From an uncultured Eubacteriales bacterium (GTDB lineage: Bacteria; Bacillota; Clostridia; Christensenellales; Borkfalkiaceae): DNA of 64,000 nt. The notes beneath the pieces are model-generated. The model worked only from the letters and a program-made list of their open reading frames with translations, did not search any database and was not told the DNA's origin. Of the stretch, positions 7,733 to 15,184 are shown in pieces. Position numbers and translations under genes: made by a program. The DNA is taken from the NCBI GenBank assembly GCA_905209085.1, contig CAJLRM010000005.1:62001-126000 (forward strand). Reading direction: 5' to 3'. Within the stretch, counting starts at the first letter, position 1; each line of letters starts with the position of its first letter.

Positions 7733-9196
7733 TCAATAGCGCTTCGACCAAGTTTTGGGAGAGAACAGGAGCAATACGGGGAAAATTTCCAGGCGGCCTA
7801 TCAACATGACGATGGTGAGCACAGTCTTAGAAAAATAGTTGAGCGTCGCGTAACTGCCGCAGGGTCCGACGATGCCGCCGAGTCCGGGGCCGACGTTATT
7901 GAAACAGGCGACCACCGCGCTGACATCCGTCAAAAAGTCCGTTTGAGCGTCGAGGGAAAGCAGAAGGCAGGAGAAAATAAAGATGGCTACATACACGACG
8001 AAATAATTTCGCACCGCCGAAACGCTTTCGGGAGAAAGCTGCTTTTTATTGAATTTAACGGTGTGAATGCCCGTGGGGCGAAGGACGCCGAGCGTGTCCG
8101 CCCGTCCCGATTTCAAAAGAATCAGACAGCGGGAGGCTTTGAGTCCCCCGCCCGTCGAGCCGGCCATCGCGCCGACGCACATCACAAGCAGAAGCACAAA
8201 CTGGGAAAAAGACGACCACTGGGCAAAATCCGCCGTCATGAATCCTGTCGTGGAAGACACCGAAGCCACGGCAAAGGCGGAATAGCGCAAGGAAGTGAAA
8301 AAGTTTCCGCCGTACTGCGCAAAGCGGAAAGTGTTATCCAATGTGACGGCGAATATCGCAAGAAATACGAATAAAAAATAAAAGCGAAATTCCTCGTCCC
8401 TCAAAACATTGCCGATCTTTCCCAGAATAACGAGATAATAAAGATTGAAATTGACGCTGAATACCAGCATGAAGATCGTGACGACGATATCCGTATAGGC
8501 GCTGTGAAATTCCCTGACGCTTTCCGCCGTGGCGGCAAACCCGCCCGTTCCCGCCGTGCTCATGGAGATGATCAGCGAATTGAACCAATCCATACCGCCG
8601 CATTTCAAGAGGATCCATTCGAGGAGAGTCAGGGCGAAATAGATGACGTAAAGAATCGTTGCCGTCAGCCGCACCTTGCTGACGAGCTTGCCCACCTGCG
8701 GTCCCGGGGACTCGAACTTCATCAGCTGAAAGCTCCCCGCGCCCTGAGAGGGCAAAATCGCAAGCATGAAAACGAGTATCCCCATGCCGCCCAGCCAATG
8801 CGTAAACGCCCGCCAATAGTGCATACTGCGGGGAATGTCGAAATCGGTGAGAACGGTGGCGCCCGTCGTGGTAAATCCCGAAACCGTTTCGAAAAGACAA
8901 TCGAGATAATTGGGAATGCAGCCGTTTAAAAAGAAAGGCAGCGCGCCGACCGCGGAAACCAAAATCCAGGAAAGTCCCACGATGACCAATCCCTCTTTGG
9001 TGCGGATTTTTTTCGCTCCCTTGCGGAACAACCACAGGACGCCTCCTGCGGCGCAGGAAACGAGGCTTGCCGCCGCAAACGAGAGAATCTCGGCATATTC
9101 GCCGTAAACGAGGCAGATCAGAATGGGAAACAGATAAAAAAACGCGGACAGGAGGAGGATCTTTCCGAGATTGACGGCGATGGTTCTATAATTCAT
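7733..9196 (-). CDS. trkH: Trk/Ktr potassium transporter, membrane subunit
   Basis: A 487-residue polytopic membrane protein of the TrkH/KtrB family that imports potassium. The first selectivity loop ETVSGFTTTGATVL, the conserved HWLGGMGILVFMLAILP, a second loop STAGTGGFA, a third SSTTGFMTADF and a fourth CFNNVGPGLGGIVGP correspond to the four pore repeats, each with a conserved glycine. It starts 7 bases after trkA with GGGAG as ribosome site, so the two subunits are made together. The TrkA partner gates it in response to nucleotides. Confidence 0.95.
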   Translation of the reverse strand: MNYRTIAVNLGKILLLSAFFYLFPILICLVYGEYAEILSFAAASLVSCAAGGVLWLFRKGAKKIRTKEGLVIVGLSWILVSAVGALPFFLNGCIPNYLDCLFETVSGFTTTGATVLTDFDIPRSMHYWRAFTHWLGGMGILVFMLAILPSQGAGSFQLMKFESPGPQVGKLVSKVRLTATILYVIYFALTLLEWILLKCGGMDWFNSLIISMSTAGTGGFAATAESVREFHSAYTDIVVTIFMLVFSVNFNLYYLVILGKIGNVLRDEEFRFYFLFVFLAIFAVTLDNTFRFAQYGGNFFTSLRYSAFAVASVSSTTGFMTADFAQWSSFSQFVLLLVMCVGAMAGSTGGGLKASRCLILLKSGRADTLGVLRPTGIHTVKFNKKQLSPESVSAVRNYFVVYVAIFIFSCLLLSLDAQTDFLTDVSAVVACFNNVGPGLGGIVGPCGSYATLNYFSKTVLTIVMLIGRLEIFPVLLLFSPKTWSKRY

Positions 9197-9203
9197 GGCT
9201 CCC

Positions 9204-10571
9204 TCACCTCAACAGGTCGTCCAAAGAGGAAACCGCGCCGTGATGGGTGGTGATGACGATCATCGAATCCTCTCCCCTTATCACCGTGTCGCCGCCCGGA
9301 ACGACCAGCGTTTTTCCGCGCACGATAGCGGTGATGAGAACTCCCGTGCGGAGCTTGTGATGAAGTTCCCTTACGGCTTTATCCGTAAATTCTTTATGGT
9401 GATTGACATTGAATTGAAGCGCCTCCGCCCGGTCGTCCGCGATGCGGTACAGCGCCACGATGCGGCTGTCCGCGGGCACGGAAATGGAACGGAGATATTT
9501 CACCGTATCCTCCGCGACTACCTGATAGGGAGAAATTATCGTATCGAGCGAGATGCTCTCCAAAATGCCGCCGTAAGAATCGTTGCTGACGACCGTGACG
9601 ATCTTGGGCACGTTTTTCCCCTTGGCGAACAGCGAAATCATGATATTGTTTTCGTCGTAGCTCGACATCGCCACGACGGCGTCCGCGTCCGCGATTCCCT
9701 CTGCTTCGAGAATCTCCCTATCCGTAAAATCGCCGCAGACCACACTGGTGTTTTCGAGTTTGTTTTTAATGTCCCCGCACTTTTCCCGATTGGGAGAAAT
9801 GATCTTCACATGAAAGCCGCACATTTCCAGATCGTGCGCCAAATAATACGCGCTTCGCCCCGCGCCGAGAATCATTACGTACTGCACTTTCTTTTTCAAC
9901 AGTCCGTAACAGCGCAAAAAATCGCAGAGTTCGAAATGTTTGGCGCAGATACTCAGGATATCCCCTTCTTTAAGCACCGTGTCGCCGCCGGGGACGATGA
10001 TCTCCCCGCCCCGCTCGATCGCGGCGATAAGTACGGAAAAGCGCTTGTTTCTCACGTCTATTTCGCTGAGCTTTTTCCCCGCGAGCACGGAAGCGGGGGG
10101 AATCTTCATCTCCACGATCTCCACCTTCCCGTCCGCGAACGAGGAAATTTTTTCCGCCGACGGAAAGCGCAGGAGTCGAATGATCTCTTTCGCCAGCGCT
10201 TTATCGGGATTGACGAGGCGATCGATGCCTAACTTTTCCCGCATGAAATCCGCCTGCTGATTATATTCGGGATCGCGTACGCGGGCGATGGTGTTCTTCG
10301 CGCCGAGGCTCTTGGCGATCAAACAACACAAAACGTTTTGTTCGTCCGACGGCGTCACGGAGAGAAGCAGATCCGCGGTGTCCGCCCCCGCCTCTTCGAG
10401 ATTCTCCGCGATACAGCCGTTCCCGCACAGACCTTTGACGTCGTAACGGTCGACTATATCCTGCACCGTTTCCGCATTTTCGTCTATCGCCACGATGTCA
10501 TGGCGTTCCTCGACGAGGCATTGAAGAATATTTCTGCCGACCTTCCCGAGGCCGACAACGACTACTTTCAT
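9204..10571 (-). CDS. trkA: Trk potassium uptake protein TrkA (two RCK domains)
   Basis: A 455-residue cytoplasmic regulator of TrkH. It is duplicated: each half has a Rossmann RCK_N domain (VVVVGLGKVGRNILQCL at the start; YVMILGAGRSAYYLAHDLE near residue 220) followed by a TrkA_C domain that ends in a conserved GD-containing strand (GGDTVLKEGDIL, GGDTVIRGEDSM). The frame is open 28 codons further upstream, but GGAG 8 bases before ATG 10571 and the start of the Rossmann strand fix this start. First gene of the trkA-trkH operon. Confidence 0.96.
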   Translation of the reverse strand: MKVVVVGLGKVGRNILQCLVEERHDIVAIDENAETVQDIVDRYDVKGLCGNGCIAENLEEAGADTADLLLSVTPSDEQNVLCCLIAKSLGAKNTIARVRDPEYNQQADFMREKLGIDRLVNPDKALAKEIIRLLRFPSAEKISSFADGKVEIVEMKIPPASVLAGKKLSEIDVRNKRFSVLIAAIERGGEIIVPGGDTVLKEGDILSICAKHFELCDFLRCYGLLKKKVQYVMILGAGRSAYYLAHDLEMCGFHVKIISPNREKCGDIKNKLENTSVVCGDFTDREILEAEGIADADAVVAMSSYDENNIMISLFAKGKNVPKIVTVVSNDSYGGILESISLDTIISPYQVVAEDTVKYLRSISVPADSRIVALYRIADDRAEALQFNVNHHKEFTDKAVRELHHKLRTGVLITAIVRGKTLVVPGGDTVIRGEDSMIVITTHHGAVSSLDDLLR

Positions 10572-10626
10572 CTTTTCATCTCCGCTTTTTGCTTCCGCAC
10601 GTTTTTCCTTTGGAACAAGCATTCTT

Positions 10627-10655
10627 ATTTTAGCATACTCCGCCGCAAAAGTCAA
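10627..10655 (-). promoter_or_regulatory. Sigma-A promoter of trkA-trkH
   Basis: Minus strand -35 TTGACT (10650-10655), 17-base spacer, -10 TAAAAT (10627-10632). The leader is only about 50 bases, so there is no room for a large riboswitch. The neighbouring IS element begins some 35 bases upstream and leaves the promoter intact. Confidence 0.85.
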
Positions 10656-10795
10656 AACGGAATGAGCGTTTTGTTAAAGTTTTAGTAAATATCCCCCACT
10701 AAAGTGGGGGCTTTAAGAATCGCCCTAAAGGGCGTGGATACCGGCGGGGTGCTTAAGCACCACACAAGACCGCCTACCGCATACAAGCAAGCCGT

Positions 10796-11305
10796 TTATT
10801 TTCCCTTCGGGTTATCTCTCTTCTCTGGATTTGATTTCAGCCATTTCTCAAACGGATCGTAATACTCTACCATACTGATCTGGGCTGAAATCAAATCTTC
10901 TTTCTCTTGGTTTTCAATATACTTCTGTACGGCTTGCTTGTTAGCGCCCACCGTACTTACGTAATATCCCCGACTCCAAAAATGTCGGTTCCCCAACTTG
11001 TATTTTAAGTGAGCATACCGCTCGAAAATTATCATGGTACTCTTGCCCTTGAGATATCCCATGAACGAGGATACTTTTTCATTCGGCGGTATGCTCACCA
11101 ACATATGGATGTGATCAGGCATTGCGTGCGCTTCTATGATTTCTATATCTTTCCGCAAGCAAAGTTCCCGCAATATTTTTCCTATCTCCGCACGCAATGC
11201 CCCATAGATTATTTTTCTATGGTACTTCGGTGTGAACACAATATGGTATTGACATCTCCATGTCGTATGTGCTAAACTATATGTGTCGTTATTTTGGTTT
11301 TTCAT
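10796..11305 (-). CDS. tnpA: IS200/IS605 transposase TnpA (Y1 HUH single-strand transposase)
   Basis: A 169-residue protein with the HUH motif PDHIHML (His65/His67) and the catalytic tyrosine Tyr129 in the helix QKYIENQ, with the usual Gln four residues later. The N-terminal WRCQYHIVFTPKYHRK is typical of the family. Length is slightly above the usual 130-155 and all catalytic residues are present, so it should be active. It cuts and rejoins single-stranded DNA during replication. No TnpB partner is present. Confidence 0.95.
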   Translation of the reverse strand: MKNQNNDTYSLAHTTWRCQYHIVFTPKYHRKIIYGALRAEIGKILRELCLRKDIEIIEAHAMPDHIHMLVSIPPNEKVSSFMGYLKGKSTMIIFERYAHLKYKLGNRHFWSRGYYVSTVGANKQAVQKYIENQEKEDLISAQISMVEYYDPFEKWLKSNPEKRDNPKGK

Positions 11306-11366
11306 CTAACGTCCTCCTTTGTACTTTGCTTATGTGCGGCCCTTCACCTCACATATAGTTTAGCAC
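11269..11366 (-). repeat. 17-bp inverted repeat enclosing the tnpA start region
   Basis: The bases at 11350-11366, in the tnpA leader, are the exact reverse complement of 11269-11285, inside the first codons of tnpA. In the mRNA the two arms would form a 17-base-pair stem whose 64-base loop carries the GGAGG ribosome site (11313-11317) and the ATG (11303-11305). IS200 is known to limit its transposase by 5' mRNA structure; this looks like a version of that control. Confidence 0.75.
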
Positions 11367-11487
11367 AAAGGAGCTTTTTTGTATAACACACGAATGCCTG
11401 AAGCTAAAGCATTCCACCACCGGCACAGCCGGTGGATTTTACAAGGCGGTCGCAAAATTTGCCCCCGCCTTGTTCTTCATAAAAAAG

Positions 11488-11509
11488 CCGCGAAAAGTAA
11501 CTTTCGCGG
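11488..11509 (-). terminator. Terminator of the CobW/YcgQ-like gene
   Basis: An 8-base-pair stem (11488-11495 with 11502-11509), continued by A/T pairs, with T-rich tails on both sides; on the minus strand it is followed by a T-run at 11481-11486. It lies 15 bases after the gene's stop codon. Confidence 0.8.
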
Positions 11510-11524
11510 TTTTGTTAAATTTTC

Positions 11525-12484
11525 TCAATAAAAAGTTGCCAGCTGTTCGTCCGGCGGCGTGCAGCGCTCCGCCCTTTCCGCCACGAGGACGGGACCTTTT
11601 CCGCGGTAAATCGTGTGCTGTTTCAGCTCGATTTTCGCAGTGATTTCTATCCAGTCGCGCGTTTTCAGCCCCAGCGGGCGGGGCAGGATACAGGCAAGAC
11701 CGCTGTATTGAATATCCGCTTCGCAGCAGGTCATGACGTGCCTTCCCACGACCACGTTATCGGGCGGCAGACGCTTGTCCGTAGCCACCATTCCTTTAAA
11801 CTTCACCGTCTTGCCGATATACTCTTTCATATTTTCGGAAAGATCGCGGTAGAAAAAGGCGTAATCCCTGTCTTCGATCCCGATCACGGGCGCGTTTACG
11901 TCGAAGGGAAGCGGATCCTCTATATCGTCGTATTCCGCCTGTCCGTCCGCGCGTTCATAAACGATATCCGAGCGGCGGGTGATGCCGCGTACGATTTTGT
12001 GAAATTCCATTTTGTCCATATCGCTTTGAAAGCGGTTGAAGACTACCATCTGCGTGCCCTGTATCTTATCGAACAGGAGTTGGCGCATATTGGCGTTATA
12101 GGAGAGAAAAGTGCCCGAATCGAAAAACGTCATCACCTGAGAGAGCATCCAGCCCTCGGGCATGGCTTCGTAAAAATCGTCCAAAAGCCACATTCCGTTG
12201 TATTCCACCAGCACTCTCTCGGCTTTATACTTTGTCTGCAACGCGGACAGATTTTCCTGCGTCAGTTCCTCCTTGCCCTCCAAAACGGCTATGGAAACAT
12301 TTTTTACGGCGAAGCGGGAAGGCTCGTATTCTTCCTCCCCTTCCTCCGTCACGAGGAGAAGGGTATTTTCGCCCGAGTCGAAACGCCGGTCTTCCAGCGT
12401 TTCCTGTATAAACTTGGTTTTCCCCGATTCCAAAAAGCCCAAAAACAGATAGACGGGCGTTTCGGGCGGCTGTTGTTTCTTCAT
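11525..12484 (-). CDS. CobW-like GTPase fused to a YcgQ/TIGR03943-like C-terminal domain
   Basis: A 319-residue protein. The N-terminal half is a P-loop GTPase of the CobW/HypB type: Walker A FLGFLESGKTKF (Gly16-Thr23), a DSGTF segment and VFNR as the base-recognition strand. It lacks the CxCC metal motif of its neighbour. The C-terminal 110 residues (about 200-319: YIGKTVKFKGMVATDKRLPPDNVVVGRHVMTCCEADIQYSGLAC...WIEITAKI) resemble the beta-rich domain of YcgQ/TIGR03943 proteins, usually partners of YcgR permeases. It is encoded 163 bases after a second CobW gene. A role in metal, perhaps zinc, delivery is inferred from family and neighbour. Confidence 0.75.
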   Translation of the reverse strand: MKKQQPPETPVYLFLGFLESGKTKFIQETLEDRRFDSGENTLLLVTEEGEEEYEPSRFAVKNVSIAVLEGKEELTQENLSALQTKYKAERVLVEYNGMWLLDDFYEAMPEGWMLSQVMTFFDSGTFLSYNANMRQLLFDKIQGTQMVVFNRFQSDMDKMEFHKIVRGITRRSDIVYERADGQAEYDDIEDPLPFDVNAPVIGIEDRDYAFFYRDLSENMKEYIGKTVKFKGMVATDKRLPPDNVVVGRHVMTCCEADIQYSGLACILPRPLGLKTRDWIEITAKIELKQHTIYRGKGPVLVAERAERCTPPDEQLATFY

Positions 12485-12510
12485 GATTCGTCTTTTCCTC
12501 TCGTTTTAAT

Positions 12511-12533
12511 CGGCGGACAAGACTTGTCCGCCG
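12511..12533. repeat. Near-perfect 23-bp palindrome between the two CobW genes
   Basis: Eleven base pairs on each side of a single central base (12511-12521 and 12523-12533). It is not followed by a T-run on the minus strand, so it is not a typical terminator. It lies about 27 bases before the start of the downstream GTPase and could be a regulator-binding site or an RNA-processing hairpin. A second short inverted repeat overlaps the end of the upstream gene (12635-12656). Confidence 0.5.
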
Positions 12534-12647
12534 TCGTCCATGGCTCTGTGTTACGGCGCAAGCTCATTTTCGCCGCGCCCTTCTTTCCGATCTCCAAACT
12601 TCGTTTTTCAACGGTGCCCACAAGGCGGTTTTTCGCGCAATAGCGCC

Positions 12648-13847
12648 TTATTGCGCCTTAAAGAGTTCTTTGAGCGCCGCTTCGTCTATTTTACAGCCGA
12701 TCACGCAAAGTCTGCCCGTGACCCCCGCGCAGCCTGTGCGAACGTCCGGTTCGCCGGGGACGTAATCGAAATGCAGCCATTCCTTTTCTCCCGCCACGAT
12801 TCCCTTTGCGCGCAGCACAACGCCGTATTTTGTTTCGTCTTGAAGCGCGGACAGCGCCGACTGCAACTCCCCTTCCGTAAATTTATGCGTCGTTTCCAAG
12901 CCCCAGCTGGCGAACACTTCGTCCGCATGATGGTGCCCGTGGTGATGCCCCTCGTGATCGTGATGACAGCATTCCCCGCCCTCGTGATGATGCCCTTCGT
13001 GTTCATCGTCGTCCTCGTGGTCGTGATGATGATGGCAGGACTCGTCTTCGCCGTCGTGATGATGGTGGCAGCACTCTTCCCCTTCTTCGTGATGGTGGTG
13101 ACCGCCCTCTTCGTCCTCGCCGTGATGATGGTGACAACATTCCCCTTCGTCCTCGCCGTGATGATGGTGACAACATTCCCCTTCGTCCTCGCCGTGATGA
13201 TGCGATTCTTCTTCGTATTCGGAAGCGAGGCGCGCGAGTTCAGCTTTCAGGGAATCCTTCTGTTCCATCGCGGCGAGAATGGCTTTTCCGTCCAGCTGCG
13301 TCCAGGGCGCGGTGACGATCGTCGCGGAGGAATTGCGTTCTTTGAGAAGAGCGACGCAGGCGGCGAGCTTATCTTCGGAAATGCCGTCCGTATGCGAGAG
13401 AATGATGCAGCTGGCGTTTTCCACCTGATCGTTAAAAAATTCGCCAAAATTCTTCATATACAGTCTGCATTTGCCTGCGTCCACCACCGTGCAGAAGGCG
13501 TTGAGGGTCGCCTCTTGCAGATTTGCGTTGGCGACAGCCTTGATGACGTCGCTGAGCTTGCCGACGCCGGAAGGCTCGATAACGATTCTGTCGGGATGAT
13601 ATTCCGCCGATACTTTTTTGAGGGCTTTGGAAAAATCGCCTACGAGGGAACAGCAGATACACCCCGAATTCATTTCGGTGATATTGATGCCCGCATCCTG
13701 CAAAAAACTGCCGTCGATGCCGATTTCCCCGAATTCGTTTTCGATTAAAACGACCTGTTCTCCCGCGTATGCTTCTTTAATGAGCTTTTTGATGAGGGTG
13801 GTTTTTCCCGCGCCCAAAAAGCCCGAAAATATATCTATCTTTGTCAT
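12648..13847 (-). CDS. CobW/ZNG1-family metallochaperone GTPase with histidine-rich loop
   Basis: A 399-residue G3E GTPase. Walker A is GFLGAGKTT (residues 9-17), the metal-binding CxCC motif is SGCICC (Cys63, 65, 66), and SHTDG/IEPSGVG follow as the other nucleotide elements. A 95-residue insert (about 214-310) is dominated by HHHH, Cys-Cys and Glu/Asp runs with a repeating 12-residue unit (HHHHGEDEGECC), clearly a metal-binding region. The C-terminal CobW_C domain ends ...WLHFDYVPG...GRLCVIGCKID. Family members pass zinc or cobalt to client enzymes. No Zur-type box was recognised upstream. Confidence 0.93.
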   Translation of the reverse strand: MTKIDIFSGFLGAGKTTLIKKLIKEAYAGEQVVLIENEFGEIGIDGSFLQDAGINITEMNSGCICCSLVGDFSKALKKVSAEYHPDRIVIEPSGVGKLSDVIKAVANANLQEATLNAFCTVVDAGKCRLYMKNFGEFFNDQVENASCIILSHTDGISEDKLAACVALLKERNSSATIVTAPWTQLDGKAILAAMEQKDSLKAELARLASEYEEESHHHGEDEGECCHHHHGEDEGECCHHHHGEDEEGGHHHHEEGEECCHHHHDGEDESCHHHHDHEDDDEHEGHHHEGGECCHHDHEGHHHGHHHADEVFASWGLETTHKFTEGELQSALSALQDETKYGVVLRAKGIVAGEKEWLHFDYVPGEPDVRTGCAGVTGRLCVIGCKIDEAALKELFKAQ

Positions 13848-13886
13848 GACAATACCTCTTTGGCTTTAATATTCTATCTATTATTT

Positions 13887-13927
13887 ATAACGCCGAACCG
13901 CGATTTTTAAACGCGCGTCCGGCGTGA
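13887..13927. repeat. Imperfect hairpin downstream of the M29 aminopeptidase gene
   Basis: An interrupted inverted repeat in the 96-base gap between the aminopeptidase and the CobW gene pairs ACGCCG with CGGCGT through an imperfect GC-rich stem. No clear T-run follows on the minus strand. It may weakly separate the peptidase operon from the CobW genes. Confidence 0.35.
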
Positions 13928-13943
13928 CAAACGATTTTATTAC

Positions 13944-15170
13944 TCAGAACGCCCAATTTCCGTCCTTAAAAATCTGCACCCTCTCCCCGTCTTTCGTGAC
14001 GCCGACGATCGACATATCCTTCGAGCCGATCATGAAATCGACGTGGATCATGCTGTCGTTGACGCCGTGTTCCTTACACTGCTCGTTGGTGTAATTCTCA
14101 TACCCCTTCAAACATTCGTTGAAACCGTGACCGAGCGCTAAATGGCAGCTGGCGTTTTCGTCGAAGAGAGTGTTATAAAAGAGCACGCCCGAATTGTTGA
14201 TGGGAGAATCGTAAGGGATGAGCGCGCACTCGCCGAGCATTGCCGCCCCCTCGTCCATCGACACCATCTGCTTCAAAAGTTCCTCGCCCTTTTCCGCCTT
14301 CACTTCGGACACCCTGCCGTTCGTAAAGCGGACGGAGAAATTCTCGATGAGCTGTCCCTGATAGGAGAGAGGCTTCGTCGCGTACACGATCCCTTCCGCG
14401 GCGCCCGCCTTGGGAGAGGTGAACACTTCCTCGCTGGGGATATTGGGATTGAACACCCTGCCTTTAAGCGTCTTTTCGTCGCCGCCGCAGAAAAGTCCGT
14501 CCTCGTTGAGTTCCACCCTGAAATCCGTGCCGTTAGAGCTCTTATATTCGAGATAGTTAAGCCCGAGAGAATTCAGATAATTACAGCGCTTTTCAAGATC
14601 CGCATTATGCTCTTTCCAATCCTTGACGGGATTTTTCCCGTCCGCGCGGGCGGTGTAGAGAATGACCTTCCACATCTTTTCGACCGCTTTCTTTTCAGAC
14701 AATTCGGGAAACACTTTTTTCGCCCAGGCTTTGCCCGGAACGGCGGCAATACACCACTGATGCCTGTTTTCGATGGCGTCGCGGAAAGGCTTTAACTGCG
14801 GATACTGCGCGCGGCGGGCTTTGCTCATCTTCTCCTGATCGATTCCCGCCATACCGTCGGGATCCTCCGATTCTATAAAGAGCCGGCAGGAAAGGTCGGA
14901 AGCTTTATACTCCCACTTCGCTTTTTCCCAAGGCGAAAGCTCGGAAAGGGTTTCCAGACTTCTGTAAACGGCATTGAGCTTGCCGACGGGCTGATAACTC
15001 CAATCGACATAGACCGCCTTTGCGCCCGCCTTATAACATTCCTCCACGACCATCGCCACAAATTCGGGCTGATCCAATCCCGCCTGAATGAATACCGATT
15101 GTCCCTTTTTAACGTTGAGTCCCATCTTGGCGATGAGCTTTGCATATTTTTTAAGTTGTGCCGTCTTCAT
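13944..15170 (-). CDS. M29-family aminopeptidase
   Basis: A 408-residue aminopeptidase of the AmpS/AmpT/PepS type, a two-metal enzyme that removes N-terminal residues from peptides. Recognisable family elements are the N-terminal KYAKLIAKMGLNVKKGQSVFIQA, the central PNIPSEEVFTSP (first Glu ligands), GECALIPYDSPI, DENASCHLALG and the C-terminal DSMIHVDFMIGSKDM carrying His and Asp ligands. Full length, no signal peptide. AAGGAG lies 7 bases before the ATG. It is the third gene of the ansA-like/pepF-like operon, 14 bases after the M3 peptidase. Confidence 0.95.
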   Translation of the reverse strand: MKTAQLKKYAKLIAKMGLNVKKGQSVFIQAGLDQPEFVAMVVEECYKAGAKAVYVDWSYQPVGKLNAVYRSLETLSELSPWEKAKWEYKASDLSCRLFIESEDPDGMAGIDQEKMSKARRAQYPQLKPFRDAIENRHQWCIAAVPGKAWAKKVFPELSEKKAVEKMWKVILYTARADGKNPVKDWKEHNADLEKRCNYLNSLGLNYLEYKSSNGTDFRVELNEDGLFCGGDEKTLKGRVFNPNIPSEEVFTSPKAGAAEGIVYATKPLSYQGQLIENFSVRFTNGRVSEVKAEKGEELLKQMVSMDEGAAMLGECALIPYDSPINNSGVLFYNTLFDENASCHLALGHGFNECLKGYENYTNEQCKEHGVNDSMIHVDFMIGSKDMSIVGVTKDGERVQIFKDGNWAF

Positions 15171-15184
15171 TGATCTGCTCCTTT

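Larger units (their letters stand above)
10690..11445 (-). mobile_element. IS200/IS605-family insertion sequence
   Basis: The element consists of a single Y1 transposase gene flanked by subterminal hairpins instead of terminal inverted repeats, as in IS200. At the low-coordinate end are three: 10693-10710 (8-bp stem), 10721-10734 and 10748-10761. At the other end is 11417-11435 (8-bp stem, 3-base loop). The exact cleavage points were not resolved; boundaries are approximate. It lies between the trkA promoter and the terminator of the CobW-like gene, so it interrupts no gene. Confidence 0.85.
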
